Positions 45,939 to 54,728 of a DNA stretch of 56,237 nt are shown here, one piece after another. The notes beneath the pieces were generated by a model. That model did no database searches, was not told where the DNA came from, and saw nothing but the letters and a program-made list of their open reading frames with translations. Origin of the DNA: Streptomyces sp. JJ36. Its GTDB lineage: Bacteria > Actinomycetota > Actinomycetes > Streptomycetales > Streptomycetaceae. The position numbers and the translations under genes were made by a program. The stretch covers positions 1 through 56,237 of the forward strand of contig NZ_JACYHE010000036.1 of assembly GCF_021696945.1 (NCBI RefSeq), in the 5' to 3' direction. Numbering within the stretch: the stretch's first letter is position 1; the number at the start of each line of letters is the position of its first letter.

Positions 45939-47129
45939 TCATCCGGCCGGGTGAATCAGGCCGGTGACCTCGCCGAGGCCGATGCGACGGCCCTGCGGGC
46001 CGGGCGCCCAGGCGGTGAGGCTGATCTCGTCCCCGTCCGCCAGGTAGGGGCCCTTGCCGGCGGTCAGCTCCAGCAGGCAGCCGAGCTGGTCCGGCTCCGG
46101 CCCGCTGACGGTGCCGGAGGCGAAGAGGTCCCCGGTGCGCAGCGAGGCGCCGTTCACCGTCATGTGCGCGAGCTGCTGGGCGGCCGTCCAGTACATGGCC
46201 GAGAAGGGCGGCTCCGCGATCTTCTCGCCGTTGCGCCGTACGGTGATCCGGATGTCGTAGCCGTCCTGCTCGCCCGCGTCGTCCAGGTAGGGCAGCAGCG
46301 GCAGGTCCCGGGCCGGCGGCGCGGTGCGGGCCGTCTCCAGGGCGTCCAGCGGCGTGATCCACGGCGAGACCGAGGTGGCGAAGGACTTGCCGAGGAAGGG
46401 GCCGAGCGGCACGTACTCCCAGGCCTGCAGGTCCCGGGCCGACCAGTCGTTCAGCAGGCACACGCCGAAGACGTGCTCCCGGAAGGACTCCCGGCCCACC
46501 GGCGTGCCCAGGGCGGAGGGCCGGCCGACCACGAAGCCGACCTCGGCCTCGATGTCCAGCCGTTCCGAGGGGCCGAAGAGCGGTGCGGGCTCGGCCGGGG
46601 GCTTGCGCTGGCCGTGCGGCCGTACGACCGGGGTGCCGGAGACCACCACGGTGCCGGCCCGGCCGTGGTAGCCGATCGGCAGGTGCTTCCAGTTGGGCGT
46701 CAGCGGGTCGCCGTCCGGGCGGAAGATCCGGCCCACGTTCGAGGCGTGGTGCTCGCTGGCGTAGAAGTCGACGTAGTCGGCGACCTCGAACGGCAGGTGC
46801 AGCGTGACCTCGGAGAGCGGGTGCAGGTGCGGCCGCACGGTGTCCCGGTGGGCCGGGTCGGTCAGCCAGCGGCGCAGCTCGGCGCGGACCGGCTCCCACA
46901 CCGGGCGGCCGGCCGCCATCAGCGGGTTCAGCAGCGGCTGCCGCAGCAGCTCGGCGTGGCCGGAGCCGAGGGCCGTGGCCGCGGCGCCGGCGTCCAGCAC
47001 GCACGCGCCGTAGCGGACGCCGATCCGGCGGTCCTGCGGCGCGTCCGGGGTGGTGAACAGCCCGTACGGGAGGTTGTCCGGCCCGAAGAGGTCGTCCTCG
47101 GGGAGGTCGAACGGGGTGGCTTCGGTCAT
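45939..47129 (-). CDS. Fumarylacetoacetase
   Basis: A 396-residue fumarylacetoacetate hydrolase, last enzyme of tyrosine/homogentisate breakdown, yielding fumarate and acetoacetate. Diagnostic blocks are VDFYASEHHASNVGRIFRP with the active-site His, PIGYHGRAG, LDIEAEVGFVVG and LLNDWSARDLQAWEYVPLGPFLGKSF, described in parts. ATG 47129 fits the family N-terminus; the longer in-frame ORF adds an Arg-rich stretch. It stands alone and divergent from the polyprenyl synthase gene. Confidence 0.94.
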   Translation of the reverse strand: MTEATPFDLPEDDLFGPDNLPYGLFTTPDAPQDRRIGVRYGACVLDAGAAATALGSGHAELLRQPLLNPLMAAGRPVWEPVRAELRRWLTDPAHRDTVRPHLHPLSEVTLHLPFEVADYVDFYASEHHASNVGRIFRPDGDPLTPNWKHLPIGYHGRAGTVVVSGTPVVRPHGQRKPPAEPAPLFGPSERLDIEAEVGFVVGRPSALGTPVGRESFREHVFGVCLLNDWSARDLQAWEYVPLGPFLGKSFATSVSPWITPLDALETARTAPPARDLPLLPYLDDAGEQDGYDIRITVRRNGEKIAEPPFSAMYWTAAQQLAHMTVNGASLRTGDLFASGTVSGPEPDQLGCLLELTAGKGPYLADGDEISLTAWAPGPQGRRIGLGEVTGLIHPAG

Positions 47130-47350
47130 CGGGGGTGTGCCTCGCCTTCGAGGTCGTCGCCGGTCAGGGCCGCGCACAGGCTATCGGCACCCGACCGGCC
47201 GCCCCCTACGGGACCGGGGGGCGCGCCCCGGGGTACGCGCGGGGGTACGCGCCGGGAGTGATCCACACCCGACCGGATACGCTGCCCGTGATGGTGACAG
47301 CGATACGTCGACATACCGCGCAGTACACCGCGTAGACAGGAGATCCCCTC

Positions 47351-48361
47351 GTGACCGTGGTCGGACCCTTCGGGCTGAGCCTGCGGGACCAGGTCCTGGA
47401 AGCCGACGTCCAGGCAGGGTTGGCGGCTGTCGAGGAGGGCCTCCTGGAGGCCACCAAGAGCTCCGTGCCGTTCATCACCGGTGCCGCCCAGCATCTGGTG
47501 CACGCGGGCGGGAAGCGCTTCCGGCCGCTGCTGGTGATGCTGGCCGCCCAGTTCGGCGACCCGCACGCGCCCGGGGTGGTGCCGGCCGCCGTGGTGGTCG
47601 AGCTGACCCATCTGGCGACGCTCTACCACGACGACGTGATGGACGAGGCGGATGTGCGGCGCGGGGTCCCCAGCGCCAATGCGAACTGGGACAATTCGGT
47701 CGCGGTGCTCACCGGCGACTTCCTCTTCGCCCGCGCCTCGCACATACTGGCCGACCTCGGACCCGAGGCCGTCCGCATCCAGGCCGCCGCCTTCGAACGC
47801 CTGGTCACCGGCCAGATCATGGAGACCGCCGGCCCGCAGAACGGGGAGGACCCCGTCTCCCATTACCTGGACGTCATCGCCGGCAAGACCGGCTCGCTGA
47901 TCGCCGTCGCCGGCCGCTTCGGGGCGATGATGTCCGGCGCCGACGAGCGGGTCGTCTCGATCATGACCCAGTACGGCGAGCGGATCGGCACCGCCTTCCA
48001 GCTCGCCGACGACGTGCTGGACATCGCCAGCGACTCCCGGGAGTCCGGCAAGACCCCCGGTACCGACCTGCGGGAGGGCATCCCCACCCTGCCCGTGCTG
48101 CATCTGCGCGCCCGCGCCGCGCGCGGCGGTTCCCCGGAGGACCGGGAGCTGTGCGCGCTGCTCGACGGCGATCTCACGGACGACGCCCGGCATGCGGAGG
48201 CGCTGGCCGCGCTCCGTGCGCACCCGGCGCTGGAGCAGGCCCGCCGCGACACCGTCCGCCATGCGGACGAGGCCCGGGCGATGCTCGCGCCGCTGCCCGA
48301 GTGCGGGGCGCGCACCGCCCTCTCCCAGCTCTGCGACGCGGTCGTCCACCGCGCGGGCTGA
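47351..48361 (+). CDS. Polyprenyl diphosphate synthase (housekeeping paralogue)
   Basis: A 336-residue trans-prenyltransferase with DDVMD in LYHDDVMDEADVRRG and DDVLD in LADDVLDIASD. It is the same length as the cluster copy at 43861-44871 and shares GKRxRPLL, VTGQIxE and SGKTPGTDL blocks. Small residues before the first Asp motif suggest a long chain, as for menaquinone side chains. The GTG follows AGGAG at 47338-47342. It has no TTA codon. Its place beyond the nuo operon suggests it is the conserved chromosomal gene. Confidence 0.94.
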   Translation: MTVVGPFGLSLRDQVLEADVQAGLAAVEEGLLEATKSSVPFITGAAQHLVHAGGKRFRPLLVMLAAQFGDPHAPGVVPAAVVVELTHLATLYHDDVMDEADVRRGVPSANANWDNSVAVLTGDFLFARASHILADLGPEAVRIQAAAFERLVTGQIMETAGPQNGEDPVSHYLDVIAGKTGSLIAVAGRFGAMMSGADERVVSIMTQYGERIGTAFQLADDVLDIASDSRESGKTPGTDLREGIPTLPVLHLRARAARGGSPEDRELCALLDGDLTDDARHAEALAALRAHPALEQARRDTVRHADEARAMLAPLPECGARTALSQLCDAVVHRAG

Positions 48362-48594
48362 CCGCGGCGGCCCGGGGCGCCCCTCAGGGGCCCGCTCACC
48401 CGGGCGGCGCAGCCGCCACGGGCGGCGTCCTACCCGAGGAGTACGCGGAGTTGCCTCCGCCGGCTGACGCCCCGGCGCCGGGTCTTTGGTCGTATGGAGT
48501 GACCATCCCGCACCGAGTCGGGTGACAATGGGCGGCGAGGGACGGACGAGTGCGAGGTCAGAACCGCCGCCGACCACGGAGGTAGGGCACACAC

Positions 48595-49842
48595 ATGGCA
48601 CAGATCCAACCGATCAGGGCGCACGGCAAGCTGGCCCGCTACGGCGTACCGGTCGCGGTCGCCGGGGTGGCGGCGGCCACCATCGGGCTGGTCCCGGCGC
48701 TCGCCGACTCCGGCGACCCCGACCTGCCGAAGATCAGCGCCGAGGAGCTGATCGCGAAGATGGCCGAGTCCGGCACCGACCGGCTCTCCGGCACGGTCAA
48801 GGTCACGACCGACCTCGGCCTCCCCGCCCTCCCGGGCGCCGCCGGCGGCGGGGGCTTCGGCGGCGGCCCCGGCGAGCCTTCCGGGCAGGGCGCCGAGGGC
48901 TCCGGGGAGGAGGGCTCCCCGGCGGCACCGCAGCGGAAGCTGGCGGAGCTCGCCTCCGGCGAGCACACGCTGCGTGTCGCGGCCGACGGCCCGGAGAAGC
49001 AGCGGCTCTCGATCGTCGAGGACGCCGCCGAGTACAGCCTCATCCGCAACGGCAACGAGGTGTGGGCGTACGACAGCGCCAGCAACTCCGTCTTCCACGG
49101 CGTCGGGCCCGAGGACGCCGGTGCGGAGCGGCAGCGGCACGAGGAGCTGCCCGGCGGCCTCGGCGACCTCACCCCGCAGGAGGCGGCCGACCGGGCCGTC
49201 GCGGCGGTCGGGGACTCCACCACGGTGACCGTGGACGGCACCGCCAAGGTCGCCGGCCGGGACGCCTACCAGCTCCTCATCAAGCCGAAGGCGGAGACGC
49301 ACTCGACGGTCGGCGCCGTCCGTATCGCCGTGGACGCCGAGAAGAGCGTGCCGCTGAAGTTCACGCTCACCCCGCGCGGCGGCGGTGAGGCCGCCGTGGA
49401 CATCGGCTACACCACGGTCGACTTCGGGAAGCCGGACGCGGACACCTTCCGCTTCTCGCCGCCGGAGGGCGCCGACGTCACCGAGAAGCGGTTCACCGGG
49501 GAGGAGCGGCAGCACCGCGGGGACCGGAAGGGCGAGGAGCCGCGGTCCGGCCTCTCCGGCCTGGAGATCATCGGCGAGGACTGGAACACCGTCGCCGAGC
49601 TGGAGTTCCCCGAGGGCCAGCTCGGCAGGCCCGGCGACCGCGGCCCGGAGGGGCTGGACGACCCGCGGGCGAAGCGCCTGCTGGACGCCTTCACCGACGA
49701 GGTCCGCGGTGACTTCGGCACCGGCCGGGTCTTCGAGTCCACGCTGTTCAACGCCCTGCTGACGGAGGACGGTACGGTCTACGCCGGCGCCGTCACCAAG
49801 GAGGGCCTGATCGAGGCCGCCGAGAAGGGCGCCCAGCGCTGA
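48595..49842 (+). CDS. Exported LolA-like lipoprotein-carrier-fold protein
   Basis: A 415-residue exported protein: N-terminal hydrophobic segment (about residues 17-38, ending ALADSGD), then a region related to the LolA/LppX fold (KMAESGTDRLSGTVKVTTDLGLP...SLIRNGNEVWAYDSASNSVFH). A Gly-rich insert lies at about 80-110. Such proteins in Gram-positive actinomycetes shield lipids or lipoproteins outside the membrane, though roles are mostly untested. It lies 138 bases before an ABC transporter pair, reminiscent of Lol-type transport, and may work with it. Confidence 0.72.
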   Translation: MAQIQPIRAHGKLARYGVPVAVAGVAAATIGLVPALADSGDPDLPKISAEELIAKMAESGTDRLSGTVKVTTDLGLPALPGAAGGGGFGGGPGEPSGQGAEGSGEEGSPAAPQRKLAELASGEHTLRVAADGPEKQRLSIVEDAAEYSLIRNGNEVWAYDSASNSVFHGVGPEDAGAERQRHEELPGGLGDLTPQEAADRAVAAVGDSTTVTVDGTAKVAGRDAYQLLIKPKAETHSTVGAVRIAVDAEKSVPLKFTLTPRGGGEAAVDIGYTTVDFGKPDADTFRFSPPEGADVTEKRFTGEERQHRGDRKGEEPRSGLSGLEIIGEDWNTVAELEFPEGQLGRPGDRGPEGLDDPRAKRLLDAFTDEVRGDFGTGRVFESTLFNALLTEDGTVYAGAVTKEGLIEAAEKGAQR

Positions 49843-49980
49843 CGTCGCGCCCGCGCGGCTCCGCCCGTACGCGGGGCCGCGGGGGCGGACACGGGGTCGG
49901 CGGGCGCCGCCGGCACGTCGCCGGGGCGGCCCGGGAAGCCGTCAGCGGCCGTCACGGGCCGTCAGGAAAGCGGGAAGCAG

Positions 49981-50934
49981 ATGACAGAGGCGTCCGGCGC
50001 GGTGGTCGAGACGCGCGGGCTGAGCAAGCGGTACCGCGGCGGGCAGCTCGCCGTCGACGGGCTGGACCTCACCGTGCCGCGCGGCAGCGTCTTCGGCTTC
50101 CTGGGCCCCAACGGCTCCGGCAAGACCACCACGATCCGCATGCTGCTCGGGCTGATCGAGCCGACCGGCGGCAGCGCACGGCTGCTCGGCGAGCCGGTGC
50201 CGGAGGCGGCCCGGCGGGTCCTGCCGCGGGTCGGCGCGCTGATCGAGGGGCCCGCGCTCTACGGCTTCCTCTCCGGTCGCGACAACCTGCTGCGGTATGA
50301 CGCCGCCGACCCCACCGCCGACCCGGCCACCCGCCGCGCCCGGGTGGCGGAGGCCCTGGACCGGGTCGGGCTCGGCGCGGCCGGCGGCAAGAAGACCCGC
50401 GCCTACTCGCTGGGCATGAAGCAGCGGCTCGGGCTGGCCGCCGCACTGCTGCGGCCACGGGACCTGCTGGTCCTGGACGAGCCCACCAACGGCCTGGACC
50501 CGCAGGGCATGCGGGAGATCCGGGCGCTGGTGCGGGAGCTGGCCGGGGACGGCAGCACCGTCTTCCTCTCCTCCCACCTGCTCGACGAGATCGAGCAGGT
50601 CTGCACGCACGCCGCGGTGATGCACCGCGGCCGGCTGGTGACCCAGGGGACCGTCGCCGAGCTGTCCGCGGACGCGCGTGGCCGGCTGGCCGTCACCACG
50701 CCCGACCCGGCGGACGCGGCCCGCATCCTGAAGGAGCACGGCCTCACGGACCTCACCGTCACCGACGACCGGGTCACCGGTGCGCTGCCCGCCGCCGCGC
50801 CGCCGGACCCGGCCGAGCTGAACGCCGCGCTGGTGCGCGGCGGGGTCCGGGTACGGGCCTTCGGCCAGGAACGGGTCTCGCTGGAGGACGCGTTCGTCGC
50901 GCTCACCGGGGAGGGTTTCGATGTCGCGGGCTGA
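49981..50934 (+). CDS. ABC transporter ATP-binding protein
   Basis: A 317-residue ATPase with Walker A GPNGSGKTT, signature YSLGMKQRLG and Walker B LLVLDEPTNGLDPQG, followed by a switch His (SSHLLDEIEQVC). The C-terminal 90 residues resemble the extra domain of drug-export (DrrA/CcmA-type) ATPases. The 3' end overlaps the permease start by 14 bases. The substrate is unknown; the LolA-like gene upstream is a possible partner. Confidence 0.93.
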   Translation: MTEASGAVVETRGLSKRYRGGQLAVDGLDLTVPRGSVFGFLGPNGSGKTTTIRMLLGLIEPTGGSARLLGEPVPEAARRVLPRVGALIEGPALYGFLSGRDNLLRYDAADPTADPATRRARVAEALDRVGLGAAGGKKTRAYSLGMKQRLGLAAALLRPRDLLVLDEPTNGLDPQGMREIRALVRELAGDGSTVFLSSHLLDEIEQVCTHAAVMHRGRLVTQGTVAELSADARGRLAVTTPDPADAARILKEHGLTDLTVTDDRVTGALPAAAPPDPAELNAALVRGGVRVRAFGQERVSLEDAFVALTGEGFDVAG

Positions 50935-51940
50935 GTCACGGGCTGACGCGCAGGCTGGTGCGCCGGCCGAGTCAGGGTCCGGAACCGGGCCCGCCTCCGT
51001 GTCCGGGGCGCGTGCCGAGGCGCCCGGGGCCGGGCCGGCCGCGGGCGCCGGGGGACCGGGCGTGCCGCCGGGTCCGGACGCGGGGCAGCGGCCCGTACGC
51101 CGGCTGCCGCGCCCGTCCGGCCTGCTCCGCAGCGAGCTGCTGACCACCCTGCGGCGGTGGCGCACGCTCGCGCTGCTCGGGGTGCTGGCGCTGGTCCCGG
51201 TGCTGGTGGGCATCGCCGTGCGGATCGAGACCGGCGACGGCGGTTCGGTCGGCGGTGGCGGCGGTGAGGGCCCCGCCTTCATCACCCAGGTGACGAACAA
51301 CGGGCTCTTCCTGGTCTTCACCGCGCTCGCCGCCACGCTGCCGTTCTTCCTGCCGATGACGGTCGGCGTGGTCGCGGGGGACTCCGTGGCGGGGGAGGCG
51401 GGCGCGGGCACCCTGCGCTATCTGCTGGTCGCACCGTCCGGCCGGACCCGGCTGCTGCTGGTCAAGTTCACCGCGGTGGCGGCCTTCTGTCTCGCCGCCA
51501 CCGCGGTCGTCGCGGCCTCGGCACTGGCGGTGGGCGCCCTGCTCTTCCCGCTCGGCGAGGTGACCCTGCTCTCCGGCACCACGGTGTCGTTCGGCGAGGG
51601 CCTGCTGCGCGCGGCGGCGATCGCCGTCCTGGTGGCGGCCTCACTGCTGGGACTGGCGGCGATCGGGCTGTTCGTGTCGACGCTCACCGACAGCGGGGTC
51701 GCGGCCATGGCCGCCACGGTCGGGCTGCTCATCACCGTGCAGATCGTGGACCAGATCCCGCAGCTCGACGCCGTGCACCCGTATCTCTTCCCGCATCACT
51801 GGCTTTCCTTCGCGGACCTGCTCCGGGACCCGGTCTACTGGGAGCCGGTGCTGCGGAACCTGGGGCTCCAGGGGCTGTACGTGGCCGTGTTCGGCTCGGC
51901 GGCCTGGGCCCGCTTCACCACCCGTGACGTCACCGCCTGA
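50921..51940 (+). CDS. ABC-2 type transporter permease
   Basis: A 339-residue permease with a Pro/Gly/Ala-rich cytoplasmic start of about 65 residues and then about six hydrophobic helices. VVAGDSVAGEAGAGTLRYLLV is the typical ABC-2 permease block. The ATG overlaps the ATPase gene. It completes the transporter with the preceding ATPase. Confidence 0.9.
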   Translation: MSRAESRADAQAGAPAESGSGTGPASVSGARAEAPGAGPAAGAGGPGVPPGPDAGQRPVRRLPRPSGLLRSELLTTLRRWRTLALLGVLALVPVLVGIAVRIETGDGGSVGGGGGEGPAFITQVTNNGLFLVFTALAATLPFFLPMTVGVVAGDSVAGEAGAGTLRYLLVAPSGRTRLLLVKFTAVAAFCLAATAVVAASALAVGALLFPLGEVTLLSGTTVSFGEGLLRAAAIAVLVAASLLGLAAIGLFVSTLTDSGVAAMAATVGLLITVQIVDQIPQLDAVHPYLFPHHWLSFADLLRDPVYWEPVLRNLGLQGLYVAVFGSAAWARFTTRDVTA

Positions 51941-52266
51941 GTCCGCCTCAGCTCGGCTCGGCTCAGCTCCGCCCGCCTCCACCCGCCTCGACCCGTCTGC
52001 GCCGGGCGTCCGGCAGCCGCACGGGCGGGCGGCCCGGACGGCCGGGTGGTGGGTGGCGGGTGTACCGGCCGAACCGGCGTGCGGGGGAGGGGCGTTCACT
52101 CACCCGGGCGAAATTCCGGGCTCTGACACCTCGTGTGAGTGCGGTGAAGGCGCGGTGACAGCGCACCCGTTGGACACTGGTTCCGTTTCTGTCCTGGCCA
52201 GGTAGAGAAGCGCACCCCCCGTCCACGGCCCACCGCGGGCCGACACCCTCACCCGGAGGAACACGG
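51941..52266. other. Intergenic region before the phospholipase gene
   Basis: This 326-bp stretch has no gene. Its left end has short ctcggctc/cagctc repeats. The right half is the regulatory region of the phospholipase gene, with a candidate PHO box and a TTGGAC-containing promoter-like area near 52170. Confidence 0.5.
52139..52160 (-). promoter_or_regulatory. Candidate PHO box (PhoP operator) upstream of the phospholipase gene
   Basis: Read on the minus strand, 52160 to 52139 gives two 11-base units, TGTCACCGCGC and CTTCACCGCAC, close to the Streptomyces PhoP direct-repeat unit GTTCACC plus four bases (5 of 7 and 6 of 7). It lies about 110 bases before the start codon at 52267. A phosphate-control site before a phospholipase makes biological sense. 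Confidence 0.4.
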
Positions 52267-52773
52267 ATGCGTCGCCGCGTGATCTTTGGCATGTCCGCAG
52301 CAACCAGCGCCTTCGCCGCCACCCTCGCCCTCTCCGCCCCCGCCCACGCCGTACCGTCCGACAAGCTCGACGTGATGGCGAGCTGGACCCAGACGAGCGC
52401 CGCCAGCGAGCAGGCCTTCCACCACGCACGGGCCCGGCAGGGAGACTGGGCCGCGTACCAGTTCGACTGGTCGACCGACAAGTGCAGCAGCTCCCCCGAC
52501 AACCCCTTCGGCTTCCCGTTCGAGAACTCGTGCATCCGGCACGACTTCGGCTACCGCAACTACAAGGCCGTCGGGCAGTTCGAGGCGCACAAGGACCGCA
52601 TCGACAGCGCCTTCTACGCCGACCTGAAGCGCGTCTGCGCCGGCTACTCCGGCGGCACCCGCACGGCCTGCAACAGCACCGCCTGGACCTACTACCAGGC
52701 CGTCAGCATCTTCGGCATCTCCGCGGCGGACGCCCCGGCGAAGGCCGCGCCGCCGGCCGGCGCCGTGCGCTGA
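52267..52773 (+). CDS. Secreted prokaryotic phospholipase A2
   Basis: A 168-residue secreted lipase. Signal peptide residues 1-28 end in APAHA. The catalytic His-Asp pair is in CIRHDFGYRNY, the hallmark of prokaryotic phospholipase A2, and four cysteines (DKCSSSP, ENSCIRHD, RVCAGYS, TACNSTA) can form two disulfides. The mature length of about 140 residues fits the family. The ATG follows a GGAGGA site. It hydrolyses the sn-2 ester of phospholipids outside the cell. Confidence 0.93.
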   Translation: MRRRVIFGMSAATSAFAATLALSAPAHAVPSDKLDVMASWTQTSAASEQAFHHARARQGDWAAYQFDWSTDKCSSSPDNPFGFPFENSCIRHDFGYRNYKAVGQFEAHKDRIDSAFYADLKRVCAGYSGGTRTACNSTAWTYYQAVSIFGISAADAPAKAAPPAGAVR

Positions 52774-52823
52774 CACCCGGCGGGCCCTGCCCGCACGACG
52801 CGCGCGGCATGTGCCCCGCGCCC

Positions 52824-52858
52824 CCGGCCCCGGACCGCCGACGGCGGTCCGGGGCCGG
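52824..52858 (+). terminator. Terminator hairpin of the phospholipase gene
   Basis: A perfect 16-bp stem (52824-52839 with 52843-52858) with a GAC loop lies about 50 bases after the stop. Confidence 0.85.
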
Positions 52859-53015
52859 ACGTACGCGACCGGCCGTGACGAGTGCCCCGGCGGCCCCGCG
52901 GCAAATCTCCCGTACGCCGGTCCGCGGGGCGGGTGGCGCCGCCCGCCCCGGGTACCCGGTCCGCACCGGCGCACCGCAGGGGAGGAGCGGGCGTGCCGCA
53001 CGGGAGGAGGTCGCC

Positions 53016-54158
53016 GTGAGAGAGACGTTCTCGCTGGGGCGCCTGGCCGGGATACGGGTCGGGGTGAACTGGAGCGTCCTGGTCATCTTCGTGCTCATCG
53101 CCCTCGGGCTGGCGGAGGGCCGCCTCCCGGAGGCGCACCCGGACGGCTCCTGGTGGCAGTACTGGCTCGTCGGGCTGGCCGCCGCGGTCGTCTTCTTCGC
53201 CTCGCTGCTCGCCCACGAGATCGCGCACGCCGTGGTGGCCCGGCGTAACGGCGTCCATGTCGACGGCATCGTGCTGTGGATGCTCGGCGGAGCCGCCCGG
53301 CTGCGCAGCGAGGCGCCGAACCCGGGCGCCGAGCTGCGCATCGCGGGCGTCGGGCCGCTGGTCAGCCTGGTGCTCGGGGTGGTGTTCGGGCTGCTCGCCG
53401 GGGTGCTGGGCGGGCTGCTCGGCGGCGGCTTGGCCGTCGAGGCCGTCGCCTGGCTGGCGGCGATCAACGTCCTCCTGGCCCTCTTCAACGTGCTCCCGGC
53501 CGCACCGCTGGACGGCGGACGGCTGCTGCGGGCCGTGGTGTGGTGGCGTACCGGCAGCCGGCTGCGGGCCACCCGGGCGGCCACCGTGGCCGGCCGGGCG
53601 CTCGGCTGGGCGCTGGTCGTCCTCGGGCTCTACCTGCTGGTGGCGGGCGCCGGCTTCAGCGGCGTCTGGCTGGCGATCATCGGCTGGTTCCTGGTGGCCG
53701 CGGCGACCATGGAGGGCAGCCAGGCACAGCTCCGCGAACTGCTCTCCGGCATCCCGGTGCGGCAGGCCATGACCGCGGACCCCGTCACCGTCCCGGAGAC
53801 GGAGACCCTGGCGGAGTTCCTGGAGGGGCCGCGCTACCGCTACCGGCACTCCGCCTTCCCCGTGGTCGCCGAGGACGGCTCACCGCGGGGACTGATCACC
53901 CTCCGGCGCGCCCGCGACGTCCCCGAGGAGCGGCAGGCGACGGCCACCGTCGCGGACGCGATGCTCCCGGCCGCGGACGTGCCCACCGCCGGCCCCGAGG
54001 ACCCGCTCGCCCAGCTCCTGCCCGAGCTCCAGGCCGGCGACGTGCGCCGGGCTCTCGTGGTGGCGGACGACCGGCTGGTCGGGATCATCTCCTCCTCCGA
54101 CCTCGGCCGCATCCTCTCCTGGCTGACCTCCACCACGCCCTGGGCCACCCGCCGGTGA
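53016..54158 (+). CDS. Site-2 protease (M50) with CBS domain pair
   Basis: A 380-residue intramembrane zinc metalloprotease. The zinc motif His67-Glu68-x2-His71 is in LLAHEIAHAV, and the third ligand block is NVLPAAPLDGGRLL. About six hydrophobic helices are followed by a C-terminal tandem CBS domain (about 245-370), which often senses nucleotides. GTG 53016 is chosen because a long GGGAGGAGG site lies at 53002-53010. The substrate, perhaps an anti-sigma factor, is unknown. Confidence 0.92.
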   Translation: MRETFSLGRLAGIRVGVNWSVLVIFVLIALGLAEGRLPEAHPDGSWWQYWLVGLAAAVVFFASLLAHEIAHAVVARRNGVHVDGIVLWMLGGAARLRSEAPNPGAELRIAGVGPLVSLVLGVVFGLLAGVLGGLLGGGLAVEAVAWLAAINVLLALFNVLPAAPLDGGRLLRAVVWWRTGSRLRATRAATVAGRALGWALVVLGLYLLVAGAGFSGVWLAIIGWFLVAAATMEGSQAQLRELLSGIPVRQAMTADPVTVPETETLAEFLEGPRYRYRHSAFPVVAEDGSPRGLITLRRARDVPEERQATATVADAMLPAADVPTAGPEDPLAQLLPELQAGDVRRALVVADDRLVGIISSSDLGRILSWLTSTTPWATRR

Positions 54159-54177
54159 ACCCGGCATGGCGTGGTGC

Positions 54178-54627
54178 TCAGGCCACGCAGAACTCGTTCC
54201 CCTCCGGGTCGGCCAGCACCGTCCAGCTCCCCTGCGGCTCCGCCACCTCGCGCAGCACCCGCGCCCCCCGCGCCTCCAGCCGGGCGACCGTGGCGGCCCG
54301 CGCCCCGGGGCCCGCGTGCACATCGATGTGCAGCCGGTTCTTCACCGTCTTCGCCTCGGGGACGCGCTGGAAGAGCAGCCGCCTGCCGAGCCCCGTGCCG
54401 CTCTCCGCGTCGAACGGGTCGTCCGGGTGGCGGGCGGCGGCCGCGTCCCGGAAGAACCGCCGCCCGGCGAACTCGGTCACCAGGTCCTCGCCGATCACGC
54501 CACCCGCGAGCAGCCGCTCGATCAGCGTGCTGTTGTCCTCCAGCTCGTAGCCCAGTGCGTCCGCCCAGAAATCCGCCTGGCGGTGCGGGTCGGCCGCATC
54601 GATCACCAGCTTCCAGCCCAGCGCCAT
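54178..54627 (-). CDS. VOC-family (glyoxalase/bleomycin-resistance-like) protein
   Basis: A 149-residue protein with two beta-alpha-beta-beta-beta units. The start is KLVIDAADPHRQADFWADALGYELED and the end GSWTVLADPEGNEFCVA, typical of small actinobacterial VOC proteins. The metal site could be His (NRLHIDVHA) and Glu (GNEFCV). The substrate is unknown. It converges on the site-2 protease gene with only 19 bases between them. Confidence 0.87.
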   Translation of the reverse strand: MALGWKLVIDAADPHRQADFWADALGYELEDNSTLIERLLAGGVIGEDLVTEFAGRRFFRDAAAARHPDDPFDAESGTGLGRRLLFQRVPEAKTVKNRLHIDVHAGPGARAATVARLEARGARVLREVAEPQGSWTVLADPEGNEFCVA

Positions 54628-54728
54628 CGCCCTGCTCCTTCCTCCGCGCCCCGCTCGCTTCTCCGTCTTCCTCATCCTGCACGCCGGCACCGACAGCGGG
54701 GGCCCCGCCGGGACGCCGCCGGGCCGGT

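Noticed and set aside
45317..45967. 216-codon Pro/Ser-rich plus-strand ORF
   Set aside because: It is the reverse image of the Gly/Ser repeats in the lipoprotein gene.
47278..47283. TACGCT as a -10 for the housekeeping polyprenyl synthase gene
   Set aside because: No -35 partner was found at a suitable distance, and similar hexamers occur by chance.
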